DNA of 64,000 bases from Cladochytrium replicatum (lineage: Eukaryota > Chytridiomycota > Chytridiomycetes > Cladochytriales > Cladochytriaceae). Shown here piece by piece: positions 45,397-55,871 of this stretch (within the stretch, counting starts at the first letter, position 1; the number at the start of each line of letters is the position of its first letter). The stretch is taken from NCBI GenBank assembly GCA_025526935.1, contig JAHLKD010000012.1, positions 434,001 through 498,000 on the forward strand, given 5' to 3'. Under the pieces are notes generated by a model that worked only from the letters and a program-made list of their open reading frames with translations, was not told the origin of the DNA and made no database searches. A program made the translations under genes and the position numbers.

Positions 45397-46445
45397 TCAT
45401 CGCCCTTCCTGCTGCGCCTGTGCTCGCAGGCGGTCCCAGGCGCTAGTCTCGCCTTTGCCTTCATGAACATCCCCGTTCCCACTGGGATCCTTGTCCCAAC
45501 TTGGTGCTGCTGCAGCCGCATAGGGATCGTCATACAGCTCGTCGCTTGACACGTTCGAAGACGGAGGTGCGGCTGAGGTTGCCGTAGGAGTGGGTCGGGT
45601 TGGTCTGGTTGGGAATGCCGACTTCGCGCTGCTGGTCTGGGCTAGTGAGGGTGGAGGTTGACGCTGGATATCATTTTCCGTCTCGTCGGGCTGCGGTGAA
45701 GGGTCATCAAAGGGATTACGCTCGGCAGGTGGAATTCGGAATTGTGTGCTGCAATAGATGGTTGGACAAGGCCAGATTTCAGCTGTGTCATACAGTGCAT
45801 TCGAAGAGATACATACTTTGCGACGGTTTCGAGGAGTTCTCTCAGTTTGGAATCGAGTGGGAGTGATTGCAAAACGCTCTTGGCGTGACCAACGCCCACT
45901 TTGCGGCCAACAATCTAGAATGATATCCGGTGAGTAATTCATGCTTGAACTAAAAACTCTTTGAAGCATATCAGACGTCGTACCTCTCCAGTGAGCATCA
46001 CCCCACCGGCGAGGAACCAGCGCTGGTAAGACTTGATCGCTCTGATTCGAGGTTGCCGCACTGAATTTTAAGGATGATAAGTGGATGGTAAGACCGCAAC
46101 ATCTACATTAAGCGCCGTGTTGCATACTGAGCATGAAAGCACCCGCAAAGCCCACACTGAGTCCGATAGAATCTACAAAGCGCATTTGAGCGATTCATCG
46201 ACAAACAACGTAAATTCAGCCTACAGCTACGCAAGAAAGCCCAATTCGCTCTCCCTACAACTTCCTGGAATAAATACCTTAATGCATGCTCTGAGACACT
46301 GCAAATAAGTTTGGCCCACCTTTTCCTCTGCACTCGGGGTAAACTCGACCAGTTTTCCCGAGCGAGTCGTGAACTTTACAGCCGTCGATTCCCGTCCATT
46401 TTTTGCCGATGCATCGATGTCGATCTCGATCTTCTCCCTGTCCAT
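45397..46445 (-). CDS. Unrecognised protein with disordered acidic/proline-rich end
   Basis: I do not recognise the family. ATG 46445 begins MDREKIEIDIDASAKNGRES and TAVKFTTRSGKLVEFTPSAE. After an intron of unsettled border near 46065-46320 comes RQPRIRAIKSYQRWFLAGGV, then (GTACGA...TTCTAG intron) IVGRKVGVGHAKSVLQSLPL and DSKLRELLETVAK. The last exon opens RNPFDDPSPQPDETE, is Pro/Ser/Thr-rich, has the acidic stretch SSDELYDDPYAAAAA and ends RLRAQAQQEGR with the stop at 45397. One weakly hydrophobic stretch near YQRWFLAGGVM could be membrane-associated. OCIA-domain proteins share the RNPF...DE style tail, but the core does not match clearly. Confidence 0.5.
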
Positions 46446-46632
46446 ATTGAATCGCTCTCCACGCGGGTGAAGCGGGGTGAGGTGTGGCTGGCGTGTTGGT
46501 GCAGCGAGTCACCGAACCGACGATGCCCTTTGCGAGCTCACGAACGGCCGTTGTGGTCTGCTTTGCATCAGGATGGTATCGCAGATGGACGAGGCTAGGT
46601 GCGGGAGCAGGTGCATCCGTGCTACTGATGGT

Positions 46633-47468
46633 ATGATCTCACATCCCGCGTTCTCTTCTGGGTCTGATCAACGAAGTCACCTTTTAAAGAAGCCATTCAT
46701 TCGATACTCTTCAAACTTTCATCGTGATCTATCCTCCATCTCCGGTTCCGGGGAAATCGCAGAGGAACTTCGATCCGTCATGCGGAAGGTTCCCTCTCCA
46801 GGCACGTAGATCTTTTCTCCAAAAAGCTTTCGCTAATAACTGTGACACAAACAGTGGTGGTTGTCACAACCAGCCATCCAAATGACACCACCAACATGCG
46901 CGGCACCACCGTCTCATCCTTCACCTCGGTTTCACTCCACCCGCCTATCGTCTCCTTCTGCCTGCGAACCCCCTCACGAACCTCCGATCTCCTCCACGAA
47001 TCCAACCTGTTCGCCGTCCACGTCCTTGCACGACACCAGGTGATGCAGAGCGTCACCTTCTCGTCCCCCGTGACGCAGACCCACTTTGATCAGTTCCCGC
47101 ATCACTGGGTTGATGTCCCTGATTTTCCAAAGGAGGCTACCGCCGCCTCTGGTGCGACAATAGGCTCGCTAGTGGAAGATGAAGTGGCGAGCGATACACC
47201 GCCCCATAGGCTGCTCCCAGTTCTGATGGGTTGTCTTGGAGTCATGCTCTGTAGGACTGAGAGGGTGCTGACCATTGGTGACCATGAGGTGTGGTACGGC
47301 ACTGTCTTCAGAATCGTTCACGGAGTCGGTGGGATCAAGAAGAGGCGTGGGTCTTACACTTCTCAAAATCAGTTGACAAACGCAGAACGGGGGAAGAAGG
47401 CAGATGATCAGAGTCCGCTGGTGTACTACCAAGGGGGCTACGTTAGCGTTGGTAAGGCTTCAAATTAA
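46633..47468 (+). CDS. Flavin reductase-like (FMN-binding split barrel) protein
   Basis: NAD(P)H:flavin oxidoreductase-like protein, probably mitochondrial. I start at ATG 46633 because it yields MISHPAFSSGSDQRSHLLKK, basic and Ser-rich, a fitting presequence; other in-frame ATGs exist upstream. Exon 1 (46633-46801) ends IAEELRSVMRKVPSP, exon 2 (46855-47468) continues VVVVTTSHP and TTVSSFTSVSLHPPIVSFCL, the FMN-binding core, with LHESNLFAVHVLARHQVMQ and the late GDHEVWYGTVFRI. The intron between them begins GC rather than GT (46802-46803) and ends AG. Total 260 residues. The C-terminus is YYQGGYVSVGKASN. Family assignment is clear; partner enzyme unknown. Confidence 0.87.
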
Positions 47469-47492
47469 ACCGCTGATGCTGTGAAAGTTGAC

Positions 47493-48182
47493 ATGGATAT
47501 TCGGTTCGTAGGTGACGAAGTGTTTATCCAGGCATTTGAGAACATGACTCTGTCATTCTCACAGTGGACACACAGGGCTCACATTAGAATGGCCTGGATC
47601 TATCTGAACGAGCTGGGAAACAAAGAGGCGGCTTTCCCAATTGTCAAGTATGTTCGATTTGACGACCGTGGATTTAAGCTCCTCATCTTTTCCATTACAG
47701 AGAAGGTATCGAGCGCTACAACACTGCCAATGCTGAACATATCGTTCATGGCTACAACGAGACCATCACATCGTTCTTCCTGCACCTGATCGATCTAGCT
47801 GTTCACGCAGATCGCCACAACCGATTGATCCAACAAAAGCTTTCAAAGATACAGTCCAAGAACGAAGGAAACCGAGAAGTCGCCGGCGAAGTGGCCGCAG
47901 AGGAGCCTGGCGACGACGATTTCCTCGAATTTTTGGATAGGTACCCGTTCCTTGAGGATGGCCGACTGATCGGCCTCTACTACAGCAAAGGACGGATCAT
48001 GAGCAACGAAGCCAAAATAAGGTAAGGATTGCGCACACATAATTTTTCCAAGGGTTTGATGAGTTCTCATCCATTGATATACTGTTAGTTGGATCGAGCC
48101 GGATCTGAGACCATTGCCACAAAACATGACTGATTTGATGGCAGACATCTCACACTTGTCACTGCGCCGGGAAGGAAGCTAG
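47493..48182 (+). CDS. Conserved small helical protein
   Basis: I do not know the function. ATG 47493, 24 bp after the flavin reductase stop. Exons (ends about 47647, 47700-48020, 48090-48182) join to MDIRFVGDEVFIQAFENMTL, SFSQWTHRAHIRMAWIYLNE, LGNKEAAFPIVKEGIERYN, IVHGYNETITSFFLHLIDLA, FLEFLDRYPFLEDGRLIGLY and IEPDLRPLP. The pattern WTHRxHxRxAWxYL ... G(I)xRYN ... YxETIT is one I recognise from a widespread family of bacterial and fungal hypothetical proteins with conserved His residues. No signal or membrane segment. The very short spacing suggests the two genes share a leader or are read in tandem, which is inference. Confidence 0.72.
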
Positions 48183-48202
48183 ATCATTTGAAAAGACATA
48201 TA

Positions 48203-50599
48203 TTATTTCCGACCCGCCCGTGTTGTCGTTTTCGACTTTCTGGTGTCATCTAACTTTCCCTTTGGGAAAGGTTCATTCATGTCCACCCCAGAGCGGTTCT
48301 TATCAGGTTTGGTTGTCTTTCCTACACCAACCGGCATAGGCTGTGGTTCTCTCACTATCGTCTGCTGCACCGGCTCATGTGGCCACAAATCCCCCCATTT
48401 CGCTTTCCTGCTCTCTTTGAACAGAGTGGTCCCATAAGATTTTGCCTTGCTCACGATGCTTCGCTCAATAATGCCTTGACAACATGACTTTAAGCATGGA
48501 ATGTGCATAGAGGCAAGACATACCCTGCGGAGAACAAAGGTCAAAAATAATGTGCCCGCCTCGTTTCATTGGTGGTGCAATAACTCTGGGCCAATGGAAT
48601 GAATTCTGGGAGAGTTCATTAAGGTCTGGTAGCTCTGGTTGCTCTGTGAAATGAGACAAAAATCGTGTGTCAGAGCCCTCCCTCAGTGCACACACTATGT
48701 TTGAAAATCGCCTACGTTCTTCAGTGGTTTCAGCCCGTTTCTTCTTCGCCACTTTAAAATTAACACTTGTCAACAAAAATGGCGAATGTCAATCATTGCT
48801 TCAAATTACCTTTCTTCTTTTCATTGTCCCGCAAAGTCACCTCCTTTCCCGTGTGCTCGGGTCGCGGCCCTTTTCGAATGACCAGGTAAGAGTATTTGAC
48901 GTCTTCAATGTTGCTCTTTGTGAGCTTTGCAGACATCTAAACAAAGCCGTCCATGATCTATGAATGGAAGGCAAATTGTCTTACACATAAATGAAAACAT
49001 ACCATGATCTTTGGTCGTTGAAGTGTAACTGAAAAGTGGCACCATCTGTGTCCAAGACGTTTCATTGGGCAGGGCGAGTCATGGGAACATGGGGCAACCA
49101 CATGTGCGCCAGGCTGGTAGATCTTAGCTTCCTCCGCACGCGAGCCACTTTCGTTGGGAGCTTTCCAGAGCGAGCCCTTTGGCGCATGATAAGAATCTGG
49201 GTTTGCAGTTGAAAGAATCCAGTCGCGGGCATTCTCGATGATCTTGTATCCAATCGGTGTGCCCCGCTCAATGAGAACCTGGACGCAATGAAACATGAGT
49301 CCAATGTGCAATATGGAACTTTATGGGTTTGGACTCACCAGCATGTCGGACGTGGTTTTCCAAAGTTGCTCGATCGCAGCCTGGCGTATTGCATCTGAAT
49401 CCATTTCCTCCAAGTTAAAGGAACAGACCACGAGCTCCGGTCGATGTTCCTGGCCACAATTTAAATTCAAAGTATAAACAAGTTATGCCGCCTAGACTTA
49501 CTGAGCTGACTGAAGGTGACATGTAGGCTCTGAGATCCACCTCTTTCTTCAAATACTCTAACATGTGAAAATGTTTAAACACTCGAAAGGTTTTACGTTT
49601 GCGGGCTGGCGTACTAGCAATGCTTGCTGTAATATCCCTGAAGGAATCAGAAGATTCGATTCCAACTGAATGGATATTTTCGCCCCAAACTTCGCGTGCA
49701 GCCCTGCGATCATTAAAGTAAGCAAAATGGAAGATCATGGATCTAGGATCACATTACCATATTGCGGTTCCGGGTCCCGTACCATAATCTAGGATGTGAT
49801 TTGGATGGAACGTTGGAACCCGTTTGGCGATCTCGTTTAACACGTGGTAAACCACCGAATATGTAGCGGGGAAGCGTCCGGCTACAAACGCATCAGCACC
49901 GCCTTTGCTGTACTCCATTGTGTGAGGTTCGATTTGAGGGCTTAGAGTTCCATCTGGATTCGGAGTAGATGCATGTGTGGCTATAAGCAAAACGCTAATG
50001 GATGCTCAAAAAATAGCATACCTTGATTTTTCTTCGTAAGCTTCATACCAAAACCTGTAGAATGCATGGCGCGATACAGTTTCTCCACATCTCGGTGCAC
50101 CTGGCCCTTATCAGTGCCTACCACAAAGCACAAATCAATCAAAAATGAACGCGATATTGTTTTTCAATGTTGCAAATGTACCCTGCAAAACCTTTGCCAT
50201 GGCGCTTTGAAGAACAACAGGAAGCCCGATATTCCCGATATTGTTACGTCCAAAGTGTCCTTCTGGCGTGATCTTGGGCTTTAGAGTGGTAAGGTCTTTT
50301 AGGAGCATATCTTCTCTGATTCTCCAAATCATGATTCAGTACACTTTCATGCATGCGCTCGGTCATTGGGCTTACTTCACGACACTGAACGAAGGCGTTC
50401 CCGGAAGTGGTGGGGGAGGGGTCGGCCATTCTTCTGGAGGTTTTTGCCCTTTCTTCGGTTTCTCCTTTTTGTTCTTTTTCCCTGTTTTTTCAGGAGAAAT
50501 AGCAGCATCCGGCTTTTTCAGACTGGAGAATGCGGCAGTCGCTGTCGAGGAGAGGAAACGATTGGAACGCTGTGCTCTGCTTGACAGCATTGGGAACAT
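48203..50599 (-). CDS. RSM22: Mitochondrial small ribosomal subunit assembly factor METTL17/Rsm22
   Basis: SAM-fold protein that binds the mitoribosomal small subunit. The frame extends beyond ATG 50599, which I choose: [20 protein letters not shown] is a good presequence. A Lys/Pro-rich stretch follows ([16 protein letters not shown]). After a phase-2 intron comes [20 protein letters not shown]. The methyltransferase core shows [13 protein letters not shown] and [10 protein letters not shown], with [12 protein letters not shown] and later [11 protein letters not shown] then [14 protein letters not shown], the cysteine set that binds a 4Fe-4S cluster in the family. The C-terminus is basic, TTTRAGRK with the stop at 48203. 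At least ten exons. Divergent from the next gene by 53 bp. Confidence 0.9.
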
Positions 50600-50652
50600 T
50601 GAAGGGACAAATCGCAATATGTCCTGTTTAGGCACTAATTGTTCGTGCGGAG
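50600..50652. promoter_or_regulatory. 53 bp bidirectional start region
   Basis: Only 53 bp separate the METTL17/Rsm22 ATG (50599, minus) from the ATG of the next gene (50653, plus). Both leaders must overlap or be very short, so the promoter elements are shared or lie inside the coding exons. No TATA box is evident. Confidence 0.5.
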
Positions 50653-51654
50653 ATGAAGGTGCGACGGGAGGTGCGGAAAATAGCTATCATTGCGGATAGG
50701 GCATGGGCCGAAGACTTTCTGAAAAGTCGAGAGAGTATCTCTGAAGAGAAAAGAGCCGAGGAGGGGAATGCTGACGAGATTAAAGGTCACAGGGTGGGCT
50801 AGGCACAAGTCTGATAGAATTCTTATAATTAGCCAGAACTTTGTTAGGCACTCGAAAGACGGTTGGAGCGGAAACAGGTACGCTCGAGGTACTGTAGCCA
50901 TCACTCTCTTCTCATTCTCAATAGAGAAAGAAGTACCGCAAGATACGAAGAAGAGCGAAAACGATTCGAAAAGCGGAACAAAGGAGGGTGGAACAGAATG
51001 CATCGGTCGATTTGCACCATGCGAAGCAGCTGGAGCTAGATGGGATTCTACGTATGGACGAAGCATGGCTGCGAGAGAAAGAGGACAAAAGAAGGCGCAT
51101 TGACGCACTAAAGACAAATCTTGGGACGATCAAGAAGAAAACGGCACTGGTTTTCTCATTAATCGCTCTACGGACGGGGAGGATCGGAACATTGCTGGAC
51201 CGTCGACCTAAAGCCGTTGGAAAATCAGCTGCATCTTCACTTAAAGCCCCACCATTAGAACGACCGCCATGGGAGTTGATGCGTGAAGATCTCGTGGTGG
51301 CTCGATCGACAAAAAAACGGCAGCTTCGCTGTGACAGTGACCCGGTTTACCGGTTTTACAATCAGGCAAGGTTCGACCTTCGAAGACTGGTAGAAATTCG
51401 GTGAGTTGTCACTGACCACCGAATGTGCTAGCTTGTTTTTCTTAATGGGAAATGACAGGACCACCTGGGATAAATATGCAGTGCCTGCTGGTTCATCTGG
51501 AGCAACATCCATACCTCCGCGTTGGGTAGAACCTGGTGAGTACTGCCATCACAGCCGTGCTCACTTAGCCGATCTAACGACGGCGCTGAAGATCCGCCGT
51601 CGAGCGACGCATGGGCCCAAGCGGTTTCCTAGCCGCACCATATTCATATTATAA
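50653..51654 (+). CDS. Basic coiled-coil protein, possibly mitoribosomal
   Basis: Not recognised by name. ATG 50653 begins MKVRREVRKIAIIADRAWAE and continues DFLKSRESISEEKRAEEG. An intron ends at the AG near 50921; the next exon is highly charged (RKAEQRRVEQNASVDLHHAK, DEAWLREKEDKRRRIDALKT), a probable coiled coil, then PPLERPPWELMREDLVVARS and SDPVYRFYNQARFDLRRLVE. After a short intron (51401-51459) come TTWDKYAVPAGSS and a last exon ending RFPSRTIFIL with the stop at 51654. The basic, coiled composition and shared start region with METTL17 would suit a mitochondrial ribosomal protein, but that is inference. The first intron's donor is not certain. Confidence 0.6.
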
Positions 51655-52457
51655 GATCTTCGTATTTTCTAACTCCAGACTGTGGCTTGCCCCCTCAATC
51701 AAATCACGGGTGCTACCGTGCTACCAAACTGCAGATTCTTGACTCGCGCTTCGCTGGTGCTATTGTGTATGCCGCTGCGACTGCCGCTGACCTACCCGCC
51801 ACCGCTCAAAGTCGCCCTTCCCGTTGCTGATACCGCTCGACTCGGTCCTCTCTGCTTTCTGGGAACCCTCTCCCGTCCGGTCTGGTTGGACCGCTTGCTA
51901 TCCTTCTCTTTCCCTCAACCTCCGTTCTTGGCTCAACCCTTCGCCTTGCTACTCAGATACGCTCTGCCTGCCTTCGCTTCCCAGACCTGGAAGGTATGTT
52001 TGTGCTCTTTACGATTCATTGTGGTGTAGCACCTTTCGTACCTCCCCCCCTGTGGACCTGACGAACGCCTGCTGTCATCCTCTTGCCTTTTTATGTCGCA
52101 CCATACTTTCTTACGCACGTTTCCTTCCATATCCCGACTTGATTGTTACATATTCTACGACTTGTATGGTGGTGCAACTGATCCTCGAACCGCCCAACAA
52201 CTCACCCAGAAAAACGTTCTCTTTGATGGAATGCTGATCCTTTTGCTCCTTCTACACAATAAGGTTCTACGCCGGAGTCTCGATCATCCGTTTGCAAGAT
52301 CCAGTCATATCCTCCATCTCCCCTCCAAACTGCTTCACCTTTCCGATACTTTCCCTCACGCCTCCGCTTCGTTGATAAGAACAGCTTGTCAAGTACCCAT
52401 TTTGGACCTTCCATTGCTGCATTCGTGCAGTCCCCGAATGATTTACGCTCTGCACAC
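51655..52457. other. Pyrimidine-rich leader region of the Sds3-like gene
   Basis: 803 bp with no confirmed coding exon. The plus strand is C/T-rich over 51700-52420. A consensus splice donor (GTATGT) sits at 51994, so a 5' non-coding exon or a long leader intron of the downstream gene is likely. An open frame of 115 codons (51682-52029) has no recognisable feature. Confidence 0.4.
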
Positions 52458-55400
52458 ATGAAAGTAGCAACATCATTGGTCGGAACCGATCTTCATACTG
52501 CGACAGCTCACCCCCTGTCCAATTCACCCGCCGCCTCTACTCTTGTTGAACCTCGCCGTCGTATCATCATGACGACTGATCAGCCTCCCACAACAGCTCG
52601 CTCGCCTGTATCCGCTTCTTCGGTCAGATCGACTGTCATTTCTAAATACATGCCTGAAGATGACGACGACTCCTCCTTTGACGATTTGGAAAGTTATGAT
52701 GACGATTCATCTGATGACGGACTCTCTACCCCCCTGGAGGTGTCTACCACGGTTTCGAACCAAACCCATACAACCGGCTCAAATGAGCCGCCTCAAGCCT
52801 CCAGTTCATCTGCATCATTCAATCCTTGCTCTCCTTCAAAGAATTCCACAAACGAATCTGGGAAACCCCAAAGTTTCGAGAAAACCACTGTAATCGATGT
52901 ACGGGCAGAATCACCCCGAGACCATACCGTTTCTCCAACAACCATCCATTTGCCGGAACTTACTCAAAACGGCTCGGAAATCATCATTAACAACAACCTT
53001 GCGTTGAGCCCTCCCGCCACATCAGAACTTCAGCTTTCCAATGGCTGTGGTACATCAAACACCAGCCTATCACCTCGTTCGAACCTAGTTGCACCGACCC
53101 ACTGTACAGATATGCGAATCTCTGGTGAAGAAACAGGGCAGGCAATGATGATTGACAATGACCCCTTTCCACAAGCGCAAAGCAATGAACACATGTTCAA
53201 CCTACCTCGTGCTGTCAAGAACGGCACATCTATGGATATGATGACCCCTCGTCACCTGCACATTGATATTCCTGAAAGCACTGGATACGAATCCGATCGT
53301 CGACTGATTTCCCCCACCACAGAAGATGAGATCGACCTTGAGAACGGTAGCGGGTCTGCGCGTGATACTATGTCACCTCCACCTAGTAAGTAGCGGACTT
53401 TTTCCAGAAGATATTTAGTATTCTAACAGAGTTCAACGAAGGAATCGACGAGGATGAATCAGAGCGCCTTCAAGCAGTTGAAGAACTCCGATTTATTGAA
53501 GAGTTGCTTGCGCATCACCGTCGGTTGTAAGTTTGCACCGCGTCCTACTAGTTGGGTACAATGTAATTCCCTTTTACATAAAGGAGGTACAAAGAAGAAG
53601 TAGAGAAGATCGACAAAGCACGCGCAGCGATTGTAGATGGTAAGTCTCGCTACAATGGTTCTTGTAGCTTGTATTGAGCATAGATTTCAGAGTCATACCC
53701 AGAACTAGTAGAGGTCTTGGGAAGGCTCGACGATGCCCGAAAGCGTAAGCATAGGATTGCACAAGCTTACCTCGACAAGCGAACAGCGCTGTACGACGTG
53801 GACTTTGATGCTGCTTCTCAGCAAGCCAATACTCATTATCAGGTCAGTGCAATGAGACCACAGAGGCAATCAATGTGTGCATATTCAAATCTTGTTGCCA
53901 GCAACAACTAAACGAAGACAAAATGCTGTTGATCGAAATGCTCAACAAGAAGATACTCGCCCTTGAGGAGAGCAAGGCGTCCCTTGACCTAAGAGTTGTG
54001 GATCACGAAGTAAAATGCGCCCGAGAGAAAAGAAAGTTTGATGTATCGGAACTACATGGTGAGAAATGCGATCAAACACTTACATGTTAGAACGCTAAAT
54101 GAATTTGTAGATGACAGTGATGCAGTTGACCGTAGCTTACTTGTTAAACGGCGACGAGATGCTAAGAAAGAGCTAAAGGATCTCCAGCAGATAAGAGCGA
54201 CCACTGGAGCTTTTCCAGCATCCACGGTCACGAGTCTGTCAAAGAACGAAATTGACGAAGATATGGAATTGATTCGACGACCACCTGGAGGTGAGTTTCC
54301 TTTTCGATTCACAATAAACTGTATCGCTGAGTTTCTGCCAGCCTTTTTCGAGGAAGCTTCTGGCCACTCCAAAAACGACAGTACGGCGCTCAACCCTCCC
54401 CACGGATACGGATCGCGATACCACCAGCAGTACCAGCCTCAGTTTTCTACTATTCAGTACACCAGCAGTTCGTTTCACATGCACCCTCCAGCATCTTCGT
54501 CAACTCGTAGCTCCTCCTCAAACGCAATTGTCTACCAATGGGCTCCTCCCGTTGGTCTTGATGTGAACAACAACAGCTATCATTTGCCAGGAAAACTTCC
54601 GGTTTCATCAAGCTCGGGGTTCGCTCCACCACCTACGAATGGTGCACCAGTAGCGCATGCACGAGGAGGGGCGTCTTTGCCACGATCCCCACGAACTCCA
54701 AAAGCACGCAAGCCAAAGCAACAACAACCTGGAAATGAGTTCGAACATGCCCAGGACAAGGTTACAACAACCCCCGCAACCAAGGGAGCCGGACGCGGAA
54801 AGCAACGGCGCTCACCTGTAAACGCCCCTTCGTCTGTTACGCCAAGCCAAAACATCAGCATCTCACCTCAGATTTCCGATGAACAACCGTTCTTGCCACA
54901 CCTTACAAAGTTTTCCCAACCCAACATCCTTCCCGGAGCTCCTTTACCACCTGCCAACCTTCCCGTCACAGGGCGTCCTGCTCAATTGAAGGCACCACAA
55001 CTTGCAGACACAACACATACAGCCCCTAAGAAACGCCCGCGAGAACCATCCGCTCCTCGAAGTGAGCACCATACCATAACCTCAAACCCTCGCAAAAGAT
55101 CGCCGCCGGTCGATGACGATCTCGCCCCACCAGCAGCTCGCGCTAAGCGAGTCCACATTGACCCGAACTCCTCATCTTCCCAGTTGCCCGTACAGCAACA
55201 GCAGGCGCGATCGTCTAACACCCAACTTCAGCTTCTCAACATGCCGCCTCGTGAGGTGCAGTGGGACACAGAACTTGATGCGCTTTTGTACGGTCCTAGC
55301 ACTGTGCATGTTACCAACAACGCATACGTGCAGGGACCCTCCCAGATGTTTAACAAAGGCGAGAAAGTGTTCGTGTGTGGAGAACACGGATCACGCTATC

Positions 55401-55519
55401 AAGTGAAAATCGTCGGAGCAGACACGGATGTTCACGTTCAGCGCAACGACGGCAGCAAAACCAGACTCAAAATGACGGAACTTCGCAGCGGAAAGCTGCG
55501 GCTCATCAAGAAGGAGTGA
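52458..55519 (+). CDS. Sds3/BRMS1-like histone deacetylase complex subunit
   Basis: Scaffold subunit of Sin3-type histone deacetylase complexes. I start at ATG 52458 (MKVATSLVG); ATG 52569 (MTTDQPPTTARSPVS) is an alternative. The N-terminal 300 residues are Ser/Thr-rich and disordered with acidic patches. The Sds3 region then spans four small exons: EGIDEDESERLQAVEELRF, IEELLAHHRRL, YKEEVEKIDKARAAI, YPELVEVLGRLDDARKRKHR, AYLDKRTALYDVDFDAASQQ and EMLNKKILALEESKASLDLR, matching the family's coiled coil. A Pro/Gln-rich linker follows. The last 55 residues (GEKVFVCGEHGSRYQVKIVG, MTELRSGKLRLIKKE) look like a Tudor-like barrel. An SGF29 resemblance was considered, but the coiled coil favours Sds3. 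Confidence 0.78.
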
Positions 55520-55871
55520 TTCGGAAGCTGTGGGACTACACTAATTCAAAGCACAAATTCGAAAAATGAAGAAGACCCCCCTGTTTTTGGAGGGTGACAA
55601 ACCTGCGAGAACCACGAAACGAAGAAGCCATGCATTGAAAACCCCGCAATAAAACGATGCTTGTGGATGGATTTGATGAACGACAAGATTTTTTATTATG
55701 TTTCCAAACTAATTTTCTTTTGCATGCTCTCAGACTTTTGCATTTTGTTAAATACAAACTTCGAAAAAAGAACGTAACTGAAGCTTCCCGAATCAGCTTT
55801 GATCTTTTCGTCTGACTGTCAACCTGATGGAGCCCAATTACTCAAAACATTAATGACCTGTTAAGTGCGGC
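55520..55871. other. Convergent 3' region
   Basis: 352 bp between two stop codons that face each other (Sds3-like and the exonuclease gene). AT-rich with poly-T/poly-A runs, consistent with two 3' untranslated ends. The near-palindromic ccccctgtttttggagggtg at 55577 could fold as a short hairpin. No coding sequence seen. Confidence 0.45.

Noticed and set aside
51682-52237. Overlapping open frames upstream of the Sds3-like gene
   Set aside because: Composition follows the C/T-rich DNA; hydrophobic Leu/Pro runs appear in two frames at once, as in a leader region.
55500-55519. SGF29 identity for the Tudor-like C-terminus
   Set aside because: The upstream coiled-coil exons match the Sds3/BRMS1 order better than SGF29.
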